The notes: generated by a model not told the origin, from the letters alone. DNA of 64,000 nucleotides from JAMZMI01 sp963848175 (GCA_963848175.1 CAWKCO010000005.1:62001-126000); one strand, 5' to 3'. Shown: positions 9,273 through 18,906, numbered from the stretch's first letter. Numbers and translations: made by a program.

Positions 9273-11204
9273 CTAGCTTGCGAACGCTGGTTTTGGACGG
9301 TCTAAGCTACTGAAGTGTGAATTGTTGCTACGATATTCTGGCACTATTTTTTTGAGAACCGAAACAATATTGTAAGGTTCTCCATGATCTATAGATGAGG
9401 CAAGTTCTTCAAGAGCAAGATTGATTTCATACGTTTCCACCCGCTTAATATTCGCCTTCATTATTTTAGGATGGTGGGTTGGCAAGGTATTCTCTTCAGT
9501 GGCTAGCAGCTCCTCATAGAGTTTTTCACCAGGTCTCAGCCCTACAAATTCTATTTCGATATCCACCCCTTCAGTAAGACCCGAAAGCCTAATCATTTTC
9601 CTAGCTAGATCAAGTATTTTAACAGATTTTCCCATGTCAAAGATGAAAATTTCTCCTCCAGATCCTATTGACCCTGCTTCCAACACCAGGTTACATGCTT
9701 CTGAAATAGTCATGAAATATCGTGTGATATCCTTATGGGTTAGCGTTATGGGGCCGCCTTTATCAATTTGCTTTTTGAAAAGTGGTATTACAGAACCATT
9801 TGATCCTAAGACATTACCAAATCTGGTTACGATGAATTGTGTCTGCTTTTGTTCGTTGTTTAGACTTTGAACATACATTTCTGCTACTCGCTTTGTAGCG
9901 CCCATCACATTTGTAGGATTGATGGCTTTATCCGTGGAGACCATTACAAACTTCTGAACCCCATAGCGGATAGCAAGGTCGGCAATATTCTTAGTTCCAA
10001 ATACATTGGTATTGACAGCTTCCACAGGATTTTCCTCCATGAGAGGGACGTGTTTATAAGCTGCCGCATGAAATACAATGTCAGGCTGGTACTGCTCAAA
10101 TACCTGTTGCATTCTTTTAAAATTAGTAACGTTTGCTACGACAATTTCACAGGAAGCGTATGTCTTTTTGATATGTTCGAGCAAGTCCATGTTAAGCTGG
10201 TAGCAGGCAGTCTCCCCATGGTCAAGTGCAATGATCTTTGTAGGTTTAAAATACATTACCTGCTTGGTGATTTCACTACCTATAGACCCAGCACCACCAG
10301 TAATCAATACCACTCTATTGCTCAATGCTATGCGAATATTGACACTATCCAGGGAAATGACAGATCTACCCAATAAATCTTCAATCTTCACAGGCTTAAT
10401 CTGATTTAGTGAGAGCTCTCCATGTACCCATTTGTCGTAAGAAGGTACTTCTCTCACTTTTACCCCTACCTGCAGGCACGAGTCAATGACTTTGCGCTTT
10501 TTCTTAATATTTAAGTCGGCAATGGAAAAAATGACTTCTGAAACATTGTTGCGCTCTATAAATTTTTGGTTGATTACTTGATCATAAGAATATATAGGTA
10601 ATCCTTCCACCGTCTTTCCCTGAAGTGCCGGGTTGTCATCAATGAACCCCAGAACCGTGATTCGCTGCTGGGAGCTACTGAGTAATGTCTTTTTAGTGAT
10701 GAGCCCAGAGACACCTGCGCCATATATGATTACGTGGGTCTTCATCTTGGAGCTTGTATTGAGAAAAGACCCATAGACTGCCTTGGCCAGCATTCTATAA
10801 GTGGACAGAAGCAAAATAACTAAAAGAGCCTGAATGATTAAAATAGATTTTGAGATAAGGATGATTCCATCATATCCAAATCCGTAAAAAGCCACCACAC
10901 TACAAGCGATAAGTACACCAGAAGCCCACACCACAGATATAAGCAATCTGGCCAGGTCACTGAAACTGGTATGTCGCATGACTGCTGAAGAGGTGCGACA
11001 CAATTTGAAGACAATAAGGTAGGTGCAAGCTGTAATCAATCCTTGGAGATGAACGGCAGCAAAGTCTATTTTCTCATAGTCAAAATTATGTCTGAGGAGG
11101 CTGGCAAACTCAAACGATAAGAATACTACCAGTATATCAAGGAATAATATAACCCATACTGCCAGATATTTATTCGAATAATGATTGACCAGACTTTTAT
11201 ACAT
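9273..11204 (-). CDS. Membrane nucleoside-diphosphate-sugar epimerase/dehydratase (CapD/WbpM family)
   Basis: The 643-residue protein has about four N-terminal membrane helices (residues 15-120), a CoA-binding-like Rossmann domain (HVIIYGAGVSG, about 155-165), then the catalytic SDR domain with VLITGGAGSIGSEI and the STDKAINPTNVMGATKR active-site segment, where Met replaces the usual Tyr as in WbpM/FlaA1-type enzymes. The family acts as a UDP-GlcNAc 4,6-dehydratase, making UDP-4-keto-6-deoxy sugars for surface glycans. It is separated from the upstream WecA-like gene by about 150 bases. The length fits the family. Confidence 0.9.
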   Translation of the reverse strand: MYKSLVNHYSNKYLAVWVILFLDILVVFLSFEFASLLRHNFDYEKIDFAAVHLQGLITACTYLIVFKLCRTSSAVMRHTSFSDLARLLISVVWASGVLIACSVVAFYGFGYDGIILISKSILIIQALLVILLLSTYRMLAKAVYGSFLNTSSKMKTHVIIYGAGVSGLITKKTLLSSSQQRITVLGFIDDNPALQGKTVEGLPIYSYDQVINQKFIERNNVSEVIFSIADLNIKKKRKVIDSCLQVGVKVREVPSYDKWVHGELSLNQIKPVKIEDLLGRSVISLDSVNIRIALSNRVVLITGGAGSIGSEITKQVMYFKPTKIIALDHGETACYQLNMDLLEHIKKTYASCEIVVANVTNFKRMQQVFEQYQPDIVFHAAAYKHVPLMEENPVEAVNTNVFGTKNIADLAIRYGVQKFVMVSTDKAINPTNVMGATKRVAEMYVQSLNNEQKQTQFIVTRFGNVLGSNGSVIPLFKKQIDKGGPITLTHKDITRYFMTISEACNLVLEAGSIGSGGEIFIFDMGKSVKILDLARKMIRLSGLTEGVDIEIEFVGLRPGEKLYEELLATEENTLPTHHPKIMKANIKRVETYEINLALEELASSIDHGEPYNIVSVLKKIVPEYRSNNSHFSSLDRPKPAFAS

Positions 11205-11351
11205 ATTACTTGAATTTAGCGAGTGAAAAAGAGTAACGGTATATATAACCGATGCAAGTTAATCAAATAGCTAATTACTTTACGAAAAGTATAACAATAT
11301 GTTGATTTTCGTATGATTATTTTAATAAAGTAGTTCTACTACTAAGAATGA

Positions 11352-12314
11352 CTAAGTTTTACGCGGTTTAAGTAAATACGTTTTGAATAATATGTAAACA
11401 ATGGAATATGATACAAATATAAAAATGAGGATTAGCAGTGGATTAGTCTGAAGAGACGTCCAATTTTGTATCATGAATACATTGATAATGAGTTGTATTG
11501 CACCATACATGCCACTTACTACCAGATGAGATATTCTTTTTTCGTTGGCTAAAATTTGATAAAGGTGCAAACGGTGCGGCGTAAAAATGTTTTGTTTTTT
11601 GAAAAGTCGTTCTATGATCGTGATCGATACATCTACGCCATACACTACAAAGAAGGAGAGATAAATAGGGTTTTCCGTTTTCAAAATTAACTGTAGAAGA
11701 AAGAAACCCAGTAAAAATGCAAGTGTTATAGATCCTATATCTCCTGCAAAGCAGCGAGCCTTAGTTCGGAAGTTATAGTAGGCAAATACAAGTAGGGCAA
11801 TGCCACAGTAGATGAGCAAATCTGTGTCTGAAAATGCGATGATATACTCATTGAAATACCAAAATGTGCCGATGGAGACCAATCCATATACCGCTGTGAT
11901 GCCATTGATGCCATCCATAAAGTTGACCGCATTGATCCATCCAGTGAGTAAAATTACTACTATTAGTACCAGCCACCATGGGTAGCTAAATAAGTCCAGC
12001 TGAACGAGTAATAGCACCACAGCTATAAAATGGGCTACAATGCGCACTCGGGAGGGTAGGGGTTTTATATCATCGGCAAAGCTGATACAGGCGATCAATA
12101 ATAAACCAATGAATAAGTACGGGTATAGGAAGCCATAAAACAGGAAGTAAAGCAGTGCGGCGAAAGGGATAATAATGCCGCCTCCTCTAATGGTGATTTC
12201 CTTATGAGAGCTTCTGTGGTTGGGCTTGTCAATGATGTTTTTTTTCTTGGCCAACCATAAGTAGCCAATCATAGCAAGGACAATAAGGAGGGTGGTGATG
12301 AGATAAATCATCAT
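11352..12314 (-). CDS. Polyprenyl-phosphate sugar-1-phosphate transferase (WecA/MraY family)
   Basis: The 320-residue polytopic membrane protein carries family motifs HRSSHKEITIRGGG, ISFADDIKPLP, NAVNFMDGINGI and CFAGDIGSIT, with the cytoplasmic HRLHLYQ loop near residue 246. It transfers a sugar-1-phosphate (often GlcNAc-1-P or a 6-deoxy relative) to undecaprenyl phosphate, starting the repeat unit. The start overlaps the end of the SDR gene by 4 bases, so the two are translationally coupled. That pairing with an SDR reductase is common in O-antigen loci (compare WbpV/WbpL), suggesting the primer is made by the neighbour. Confidence 0.9.
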   Translation of the reverse strand: MMIYLITTLLIVLAMIGYLWLAKKKNIIDKPNHRSSHKEITIRGGGIIIPFAALLYFLFYGFLYPYLFIGLLLIACISFADDIKPLPSRVRIVAHFIAVVLLLVQLDLFSYPWWLVLIVVILLTGWINAVNFMDGINGITAVYGLVSIGTFWYFNEYIIAFSDTDLLIYCGIALLVFAYYNFRTKARCFAGDIGSITLAFLLGFFLLQLILKTENPIYLSFFVVYGVDVSITIIERLFKKQNIFTPHRLHLYQILANEKRISHLVVSGMYGAIQLIINVFMIQNWTSLQTNPLLILIFIFVSYSIVYILFKTYLLKPRKT

Positions 12315-13193
12315 GATTCGAGGTTGTTAGTAATGTTAAAAGCTTTGGCCATCTGCTCAATACCTTCTTCCTGAGAATAGCGAGGATGAAAGTCGAGACT
12401 GTGATAGCTCTCTGATGAATCTACCTCGAGCGATCCGAATAACCGCTGATGAAAGCCTGGTTTTAGTTGCTTGATGATCCATCTCAAGGGTAGAGGAAGG
12501 GTAATGATCGTTTTATCAGCATTCAAAGTCTTCGCCATTAGCTTCACCATCTGGAAGGTGGAGATAGGCGGATAATCCGCTGGTAAATAAGTGCCGGACG
12601 CTTTTTTATCAATAATCTGATGGATTAAGTCAATCAGGTTGTCAATGAAGATCATACTTCTTCTATTGGAAATGCCACCCAGAGGCACAGGTTTCTGGCT
12701 GGTGACCAATTGCATCAGGCGAAGGAGATTCCCTTTAGCCCCAGGGCCGTAAATCAGTGGCGGTCGAATGATCGCAATTTTAAAGTTTCCCCCTTCCAGC
12801 TTTCTGAGTCCTTCTTCTGCTTCCCATTTGCTTTGTCCGTAGGGATCATTGGGAATGCATGGCGTTTGCAGCGTGAGTGGTTCTTCGCTGAAGTCTTTGC
12901 CATACACCTTGATGGTGCTCAGGAAAATGAATTGCTTTACTCCAGCTGCTTTTGCTGCTTGCGCCAAGGCCAATGTAAGATCACGATTGACAGAAAAGTA
13001 TAGGTCGTCTGCCGTTTTTTCCATGCGGTGGGCGATACCTGCGCAGTGAATGATGGTGTCGATATTTGAAAAGTCGATATCTCCTAATAGTCTTTTTTTG
13101 TAAGGAAACGGTGCTGATATCCTTCTGACTATGATTCTTATCTAGTAATCTAGCGCCAACAAATCCAGAAGCACCTGTTAGTAATATTTTCAT
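12311..13193 (-). CDS. NAD-dependent sugar epimerase/reductase (WbpV-like), frameshift in a 7-base homopolymer
   Basis: The N-terminus MKILLTGASGFVGARLLD (from 13193) carries the Rossmann glycine motif. It continues, after one frameshift, with DIDFSNIDTIIHCAGIAHRM and the catalytic FLSTIKVYG and DPYGQSKW (YxxxK). The break falls in the T7 run 13093-13099; six bases would keep the frame and give about 293 residues. It is an extended SDR enzyme acting on a nucleotide sugar, probably making the 6-deoxy sugar that the adjacent WecA-like transferase uses. The stop overlaps the next start by 4 bases. The break could be a homopolymer assembly error or phase-variable slippage. Confidence 0.8.
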
Positions 13194-13197
13194 GCTT

Positions 13198-13980
13198 TCA
13201 ATTCCTTTTCAAATATTCAAAAACTTTACTAAAATACTTGATGCTCAACTTCCACATACTGGTCTCAATGCCATTCTCAGCGCAAGCCCTTATGATTTCT
13301 TTGTTAAGTACCCATCGGCTTTTGAGGGTGCCGTTACTCAGTCCACCAGGGAGCATGTCAACTGTAAGTAGTGGTAAATATTTATAGGATATTTTGTGTT
13401 TATAGAGCACTCTGGTCAGCCACTCATAGTCGGCGGCTATTTTATAATTAATCTGAAAATCACCGTATTTCTCATAAATGGATTTCTTGCAGTAGAAAGA
13501 AGGGTGTGCCGGCATATAGCCTGATTCAAATTTGCCTGGATGAAAATGTGCCGAGGAATAGTAGCGAATGGTTTTGGAGCGGTTGGTAGGGGAGACAAAA
13601 CGAATATCTCCGAAGATGGAATCAACGTCGTTCGCGCGAAACTCCGCTGTAATTTTGCTGATGACCTGCTCGTTATGAAATGCATCGTCCGAATTTAAGA
13701 TTCCGATAATGTCTCCGGTAGCCTTTGCAATGCCTTTGTTGAGTGCATCGTACATGCCCTTGTCGGGTTCAGAGATCACCTGACTTACGTGGGGATACCC
13801 TCTAACAATATCCATGGTGCTATCCGTGGAAGCTCCATCAATGATGATGTGCTCTATATCCGAATAGTCTTGGCTAGCCACGCTCTTGAGTGTGTCAGCC
13901 ACCGTTGCTGAGCTGTTGTACGTTACGGTGATGATGGAAACTTTCAATGTCTTGAGCTGTTGGTTGCTTTCTGAATTCAC
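13198..13980 (-). CDS. Glycosyltransferase family 2
   Basis: The 260-residue protein has a GT-A fold: VSIITVTYNSSATV at the N-terminus, HIIIDGASTDST, and the metal-binding NSDD at about residue 96. It resembles the WcaA/WcaE-like enzymes that add a sugar during repeat-unit assembly. It has no membrane helices and acts on the lipid-linked intermediate at the inner membrane face. It is separated from the rest of the glycosyltransferase genes by an IS element that was inserted upstream, which may affect its expression. Donor and acceptor are not predictable. Confidence 0.85.
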   Translation of the reverse strand: MNSESNQQLKTLKVSIITVTYNSSATVADTLKSVASQDYSDIEHIIIDGASTDSTMDIVRGYPHVSQVISEPDKGMYDALNKGIAKATGDIIGILNSDDAFHNEQVISKITAEFRANDVDSIFGDIRFVSPTNRSKTIRYYSSAHFHPGKFESGYMPAHPSFYCKKSIYEKYGDFQINYKIAADYEWLTRVLYKHKISYKYLPLLTVDMLPGGLSNGTLKSRWVLNKEIIRACAENGIETSMWKLSIKYFSKVFEYLKRN

Positions 13981-14008
13981 TGCAATGATCGTAAGAAAAT
14001 TTTAGCCT

Positions 14009-14088
14009 TTGGCTGTTGGCTGCTGGCTTTTAGTTTTTGGCGTTTGGCGTTTGGCGTTTGGCTGTTGGCTGTTGGCTGTTGGCTTTTG
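14009..14088. repeat. Low-complexity TTGGC word array next to the IS element
   Basis: About 80 bases consist almost entirely of variants of TTTGGCG and TTGGCTG. The IS starts directly after this array and its target TTG is part of a word. On the other strand the words read GCCAA, as in the arrays at 16024-16150 and 35244-35770. Confidence 0.75.
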
Positions 14089-14355
14089 TGAGTCCTCATG
14101 AAATAGGTTGACAGGCTTCCGACCTAAAGCCTAAAAACTGTGAATAACTAATTGGTTTTAAATAGTCGGTAGTTTTTACATTTAAATCTATCAGAACGAA
14201 GCGGCGGGAGGCTCTGCTGGGGAGCAACCTTCCAAGGAATAATTCTGATCGACTGAAAAGTTTGTTTTTAGGTGACCTAAAAGTACCCAAAGTACTTTAG
14301 GTCACCTTCCTTTTTGCCTGAATTTTTTGTCGGTTTATGCCTCCTAAAACCCAAA

Positions 14356-15258
14356 TCAATCTTTCTTAAACTTAAAAATCTGCTTTTCAACATGCTTTTT
14401 TTGTTCTTCATAACTTACTGGACTAAGCCAATTTAAATTTTCTTGTTTTCTATCATGATTATATATGTGAATGACGCGAGCTATCTCTTTGAATAAAGTC
14501 TTGCCTTTTGATAGCTCAATTGTTGGTAAGAGATGGTGTTTAATCAGTCCATTGCGTTGTTCTGCGTACCCATTTTTCAAGCAGTTTTCAGCCACACTCA
14601 CTTTGATTTTCAACGCATTAATAGCCGATAAATACAATTGAGAAAAGTACTGAGACCCTCCATCTGTATGATGGATACAGCTTTTCAAGGCTGTTCCTGA
14701 TCGTAATTTTACCCACATATCAAAAGCATTTTTTGCCTCGACTGCTCTCATTCTTTCTGCTAAATGGTAACCAACAATTCTTGCACTATATACATCTGTT
14801 AAGCAAAATAAGAAGTACCTGCCAGATCCAATTACCACATAAGTCAAGTCTCCCACTACTAATTCATTGATGCCTCTAATAATAAGCCCTGATGCTAAAT
14901 TGTTGTAATTCCAGCTATGTAGGGATGATTTTGTGGTGACCACATTAATTCGCAAAGGGACAAGTGACATGTTTGCCTGCGACATCAATTGTTCAAACTT
15001 GGAGATCCCAATATCAAATTTGGTCTTAATTTCTAGGTTATAATATAGAGATCTTGACCCTGCTCTACGGTCATGCTTTGATCGGTATTCTTTGACAAGT
15101 TTGATCATTTCAGCAATCTGAATCTTCTTCGGAGCTTCTCTGGATATAGCTTGATAATAGGCCTGCCTGGTGATGCCTAAATAACGATAGAATTGTTCCA
15201 TGGCTATTTGGTGGTCACACTGAGTTGATCTGATTGCTGTCAGTAGTGGGAGTATCAT
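14356..15258 (-). CDS. IS3-family transposase OrfB (DDE integrase), copy A
   Basis: The 300-residue rve/DDE integrase has catalytic residues in VGDLTYVV, HHTDGGSQY and NGYAEQRNG, with the second Asp and the Glu about 34 residues apart. The N-terminal part carries the HTH_21-like region typical of OrfB. Its ATG overlaps the orfA TGA (ATGA) within an A8 run, where a -1 shift would produce the OrfAB fusion transposase. It differs from copy B by His instead of Gln in KSSL(H/Q)SWN and Ile instead of Thr in RVIH(I/T)YN. Confidence 0.95.
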   Translation of the reverse strand: MILPLLTAIRSTQCDHQIAMEQFYRYLGITRQAYYQAISREAPKKIQIAEMIKLVKEYRSKHDRRAGSRSLYYNLEIKTKFDIGISKFEQLMSQANMSLVPLRINVVTTKSSLHSWNYNNLASGLIIRGINELVVGDLTYVVIGSGRYFLFCLTDVYSARIVGYHLAERMRAVEAKNAFDMWVKLRSGTALKSCIHHTDGGSQYFSQLYLSAINALKIKVSVAENCLKNGYAEQRNGLIKHHLLPTIELSKGKTLFKEIARVIHIYNHDRKQENLNWLSPVSYEEQKKHVEKQIFKFKKD

Positions 15259-15596
15259 TTTTTTTCAAAATCCTTCCCCAATCGCTCACTCATAACCTTG
15301 AGCAATTGATTTTTATATATCAACTCCACCTGCTGATCTCCTATAATCTCCTTGAGCTTTTTATTCTCCTTTTCTAATTCTCGCGTGTGATTGATATCCT
15401 TGGCCGAAGTAATCAATATAGGCTTAGGTAATTGCGTTTTACCGTACTGACCAATCCAAATTCTTACCGTCGCAGCTTTCACTTCATAGATATCCGAAAT
15501 CTCTCTTATTGTGATCTCTCCTGACTCAAATAAAGCAACTTGCTCCTTTCGAAATTCCTCACTGAATCTCCTTCTGCGTCTCTCTTCAACTGTCAT
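15255..15596 (-). CDS. IS3-family OrfA, copy A
   Basis: The 113-residue protein has a helix-turn-helix (ITIREISDIYEVKAATVRIW, residues 27-46) followed by a leucine-zipper-like coiled coil (about residues 70-105). It binds the IS ends and regulates or, after frameshifting, joins OrfB. It appears identical in protein sequence to the copy B OrfA. Confidence 0.95.
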   Translation of the reverse strand: MTVEERRRRRFSEEFRKEQVALFESGEITIREISDIYEVKAATVRIWIGQYGKTQLPKPILITSAKDINHTRELEKENKKLKEIIGDQQVELIYKNQLLKVMSERLGKDFEKK

Positions 15597-15831
15597 AATT
15601 TTACAAGTTAAAAAAGTTATCCACAGCTTTGGGTGTCAACGTATTCCATGAGACAACATTGGTGCGTTTTCCGGCTTACGCTAACCGTTTTATTTAAGTA
15701 TGTTCTCAATTCGCCGTTGTATAGGCGGTTCGCTATTAGTGGTTAGACTGAAAAAAGACTGGACGAACTATGGACGAGCGTTGCTTGGCTGATGGCCTTT
15801 AGCTATTAGCCTTGTTGAATTGGGTGATCCA

Positions 15832-15987
15832 TTATTTTTTGGTTTTAAAATCTGAATGCCAAATCTTCAAATCAGGTTCGTAAGCTGTGATCACAATTAA
15901 CTCCTGATCGATCACATTTTCTGCAAAAACGACATGTACAGGTCTGTCGTCTAATACAAAGAAACTAAATCGCCTTTCGCTAACCGC
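15832..15987 (-). pseudogene. DUF4258 gene fragment (C-terminal half)
   Basis: On the - strand a short frame ends at TAA (15834-15832) and reads RFSFFVLDDRPVHVVFAEN followed by LIVITAYEPDLKIWHSDF, the typical C-terminus of DUF4258 proteins. Stops lie just upstream and there is no start codon, so only about 45 residues remain. DUF4258 genes are often paired with a small HTH gene in toxin-antitoxin-like modules; no partner remains here. It sits among repeat arrays next to the IS. Confidence 0.65.
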
Positions 15988-16023
15988 TTTGCGCTTCTAT
16001 GAAGTCTAACCTCTAGCTTTACT

Positions 16024-16150
16024 TAATACCACTCACCGATTACCGCTCACCGACTACCGCTCACCGCAAACAAGCCAACCGCCAAAAGCTAAGGGCTAAA
16101 AGCCAATAACCCACCGAATACCGCCCACCGAATACCATTCACTCAATTCC
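16024..16150. repeat. Low-complexity ACCGCTCACCG / GCCAAAAGC word array
   Basis: The sequence is built of degenerate words: CACCGATTACCGCTCACCG, CCGCAAACAAGCCAACCGCC, AAAGCTAAGGGCTAAAAGCC, CACCGAATACCG. The central part (about 16066-16095) is nearly identical to the sequence split by IS copy B (33661-33673 joined to 35244-35260), so it shows what that target looked like before insertion. No gene is visible in 15988-16271. Confidence 0.75.
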
Positions 16151-16271
16151 CCTCTCCCTAACCTTCACTGCTGAGTTTCCCTCATAAATGCTTTAAGGTT
16201 TTGAACCTCTTGTAGCAATGCTGCTGACAGCCAGGACACTTGGATAGTTAAAAGAGTAGTTATAGACACCT

Positions 16272-17180
16272 TCATACTTCTATTCCGTATTCTTTTTTCA
16301 GATATGCTCTAATTTTGCTCGCATCATTGCCACAGGCTTTTTTTATCTCAGATATTTTCACATCGATTAAAGTGCGATACCACCATCCTTGGAAAAAATT
16401 CCAAAGAAAACCCTGATATCCGTCTAAAAAACCTAATCTAATAAAATGGCGATAAGAAAAATATAAGAACGCACGCCAATACAATGGCATCTTGGCATAA
16501 TAGGATTTCTCTTTTTTAGCCATTTTAGCACGGTTTCCAATATTTCCTTGCGATTTCTCTCTTTGAAATATGCCAATTTCTTGATGAAGCATTTCTATTG
16601 CTTCTTTTATGGCATAACCGTCATGCTTTTTTACCCATTGAGAAATAGTAATTAAATTATCATCAACAAAGTCAAGTGATAGATTTGCTATTTTATTTCC
16701 GTCCACGTCTACATGCTCATCCAACCAGCGCGGTTCATAACGACAAAACCCTGAACGGGTGACTCTGCTCATCGGCCGAGGATATTGGCCGCTATATTTA
16801 ATCCAACGTCCATGAAAGTGTATCCTTCTATTTAACGTTGCAGCATTAATACTAGAGTCAAGTTTTTCAAGTTCACCGGGTAGCGTGTTTATGGTATTCT
16901 CGAGAAAATATTCGTCAGCATCCAACCGGATAATCCAAGTTGTTTTTATTGGTAAGTTTTCCAGAGCCCAATTAAACTTTGTGGAGAAATTACTTGAGGC
17001 TGTCCATTCATATTGAAGAACAACAACGCCTAGTGATTCAGCTTTTTCTATAGTGCCATCTGTTGATGCGGAATCTACTACAAACACATGCGGCGTAAGT
17101 TTCAATGCACTTCTTATTGACCGCTCTATATGAATTATTTCATTTTTGGTCGGTATAAATACGGTTATATCAGCATTCAT
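16272..17180 (-). CDS. Glycosyltransferase family 2
   Basis: The 302-residue protein opens with ITVFIPTKNEIIHIERSI and has VDSASTDGT and the metal-binding LDADEYF at about residue 95. The C-terminal third is aromatic and basic (YWRAFLYFSYRHF, FFQGWWYRT), typical of the WaaE/KdtX-like subgroup that associates with the membrane. Inferred role: transfer of a sugar to the lipid-linked repeat unit. It lies 13 bases after the WcaF-like gene and is the last gene before the repeat/IS region. Confidence 0.87.
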   Translation of the reverse strand: MNADITVFIPTKNEIIHIERSIRSALKLTPHVFVVDSASTDGTIEKAESLGVVVLQYEWTASSNFSTKFNWALENLPIKTTWIIRLDADEYFLENTINTLPGELEKLDSSINAATLNRRIHFHGRWIKYSGQYPRPMSRVTRSGFCRYEPRWLDEHVDVDGNKIANLSLDFVDDNLITISQWVKKHDGYAIKEAIEMLHQEIGIFQREKSQGNIGNRAKMAKKEKSYYAKMPLYWRAFLYFSYRHFIRLGFLDGYQGFLWNFFQGWWYRTLIDVKISEIKKACGNDASKIRAYLKKEYGIEV

Positions 17181-17193
17181 TTTGAGTTAATAT

Positions 17194-17745
17194 TTATTCC
17201 GTGAATTCTCTCTTTTTTAAATATTTGGCCGGATTTCCGCCCACGATCGTCCAGGCAGGAACATCTTTGTAAACACACGCTTTGGCACCTACTACAGCCC
17301 CTTCTTCTATGGTAACCCCCATACCGATATAAGCATCTGCCCCAACCCAAGCCTGAGCTTTTATAGTAATAGGGCTGGTGATTAACGGCATTGAAGCCTT
17401 GGTAATATCGTGAGAGGCAGCACATAAATAAACTTTTTGTGATATTGTCACATTACTCCCTATGCTTATCAAATCTACATTGTAGCAGTCTACTTCCGGT
17501 GCTAAACATGAATATTCTTCCATGTGCAGGTTCCATGGAGCATACACTCTTACTGACGAATACACTTTAGCCGTTTTATGAATGGTTGCACCAAAAGACC
17601 TCAGAATAAATATCTTCCAGGAATTGCCCATACTACGAGGCAAAGGACGAACAAAGAGTGCCCAAATAACTTCAAAGCATACACGTAATACCTTATGCTT
17701 AAAACCTAACGTATTCTCGTATTTTGACAAATCAACTTTATTCAT
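17194..17745 (-). CDS. WcaF-like acetyltransferase (hexapeptide repeat)
   Basis: The 183-residue protein resembles the colanic-acid acetyltransferase WcaF. An N-terminal helical part (VIWALFVRPLP) is followed by left-handed beta-helix repeats (KVYSSVRVYAPWNLHMEEYS, ISIGSNVTISQKVYL, TIKAQAWVGADAYIGMGVTI) and VVGAKACVYKDVPAWTIVGG. The catalytic His is in CAASHDI. It would O-acetylate a sugar of the repeat unit using acetyl-CoA. It overlaps the preceding GT4 gene by 8 bases. Confidence 0.88.
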   Translation of the reverse strand: MNKVDLSKYENTLGFKHKVLRVCFEVIWALFVRPLPRSMGNSWKIFILRSFGATIHKTAKVYSSVRVYAPWNLHMEEYSCLAPEVDCYNVDLISIGSNVTISQKVYLCAASHDITKASMPLITSPITIKAQAWVGADAYIGMGVTIEEGAVVGAKACVYKDVPAWTIVGGNPAKYLKKREFTE

Positions 17746-18904
17746 AGCTATTTACAAATGAAGGTTGTTCATTGGAAGGTTGTTCATTGTTAGTCGTGAT
17801 CCAATCATAAAGAGACTCCATATCCTTCGCAACTGCTGCTATAGAAAATTTATCTTCAACAAGCTTTCTGCCTTGAATGGCTTTTTCGTCAAGCGATGCA
17901 TCATTGGAAAGCAATGCTTCTTTTAAGGCCATTTTTATACCCTCTTGATCTATGGATGTCCACCATCCTGCATTATAAGTTTCTAAATCTTTCCAGGGAG
18001 CTCCTTGCGTTGTTATTACAGGAGTAAATGCAGCAAGCGCTTCTGCAATCACAACACCAAAATTCTCGCTATAAGTGGGCAAAATAAATAGTCTTGCGTC
18101 TAACAACATTTTATTTTTATCCATACCGTATGCGGGTGGAAGTATTTTAATCTCATCTTGAAGTCCCGATAGATCAATTTGGCTTTGCAATTTGGTAATA
18201 TAATTTGCATCTCCATTCCCTACGATATCAATATACCATCCCCGTTTTATTTCATTATCCAGACCTGCCCATATATCTATGAGCATTTCCAACCCTTTTT
18301 TAGGATGTATTCTCGATAAAAAAAGAATGCGTTTGCCATTTGTATCTGAGAAATATTTTTTGGTGAGTGGGAATTTGTGAAGATCTATGCCATTCGGAAT
18401 GATGGCTATAGGGTTTTTAAAACCAAGATCGCGTAAGCTTTTCATTTCACTCTCCGCAGTGACATGCAGACAAGCTGCTTTATTTAATAATTCTCGCTGA
18501 TATAGAAAAAGAGCGAACTTCTTTTTAAATCGGCTTTGCGTAAGAGACCAAGGCTCTAGCATGCCTCTGATGGTATATATGTAGGCAATCCCTGCGGCTC
18601 TCGCCACCTTAGCGGCGGTGGAGGTAGGACCATCCCAAATACCATGTATATGGAGGATTTCTGGTTTCTTTGTTTCATTTGAACCAAGCAATCTATCTTT
18701 TGTGAGCTTTTTACAAAATTGTATCTGGTAAAGAGTAGTAGCTGCACTATCTAAAATTGGATTCTCACTCTTAATCGTAAAAAGGCTATAGTGATAAGTG
18801 GACGACTCCATACTACTTAAAGCGTGTAAAAGATCAGTTACACTACGTGCAGGACCTCCAGTAGAAGCATCAATGGATGAAATAACGTGATAAATGCTAG
18901 CCAT
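17738..18904 (-). CDS. Glycosyltransferase family 4 (GT-B)
   Basis: The 388-residue protein has an N-terminal GT-B domain with GGPARSVTDLLHAL, then ILFLSRIHPKKGLEMLIDIW, and a C-terminal donor-binding region LPTYSENFGVVIAEALAAF holding the E-x7-E motif of retaining GT4 enzymes. It probably adds a hexose to the lipid-linked oligosaccharide. The last residues carry a short duplication, NNEQPSNEQPS, a small in-frame tandem repeat. It lies 2 bases after the Wzy-like gene. Confidence 0.9.
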   Translation of the reverse strand: MASIYHVISSIDASTGGPARSVTDLLHALSSMESSTYHYSLFTIKSENPILDSAATTLYQIQFCKKLTKDRLLGSNETKKPEILHIHGIWDGPTSTAAKVARAAGIAYIYTIRGMLEPWSLTQSRFKKKFALFLYQRELLNKAACLHVTAESEMKSLRDLGFKNPIAIIPNGIDLHKFPLTKKYFSDTNGKRILFLSRIHPKKGLEMLIDIWAGLDNEIKRGWYIDIVGNGDANYITKLQSQIDLSGLQDEIKILPPAYGMDKNKMLLDARLFILPTYSENFGVVIAEALAAFTPVITTQGAPWKDLETYNAGWWTSIDQEGIKMALKEALLSNDASLDEKAIQGRKLVEDKFSIAAVAKDMESLYDWITTNNEQPSNEQPSFVNSYE

Positions 18905-18906
18905 AC

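Larger units (their letters stand above)
14089..15658 (-). mobile_element. IS3-family insertion sequence, copy A (1570 bp)
   Basis: The ends are 25-base imperfect inverted repeats beginning TG and ending CA (TGAGTCCTCATG... and ...CATGAGACAACA; 19 of 25 match). They are flanked by a 3-bp direct duplication TTG (14086-14088 and 15659-15661). It encodes OrfA and OrfB on the - strand. A copy of the same length in the opposite orientation is at 33674-35243. The two differ at only a few bases: two codons in orfB and one base in the 3' palindrome. Both look intact and recently active. Confidence 0.95.

Noticed and set aside
14009..16150. CRISPR array
   Set aside because: The repeated words are short and variable, there is no constant repeat with unique spacers, and no cas genes are present in the window.
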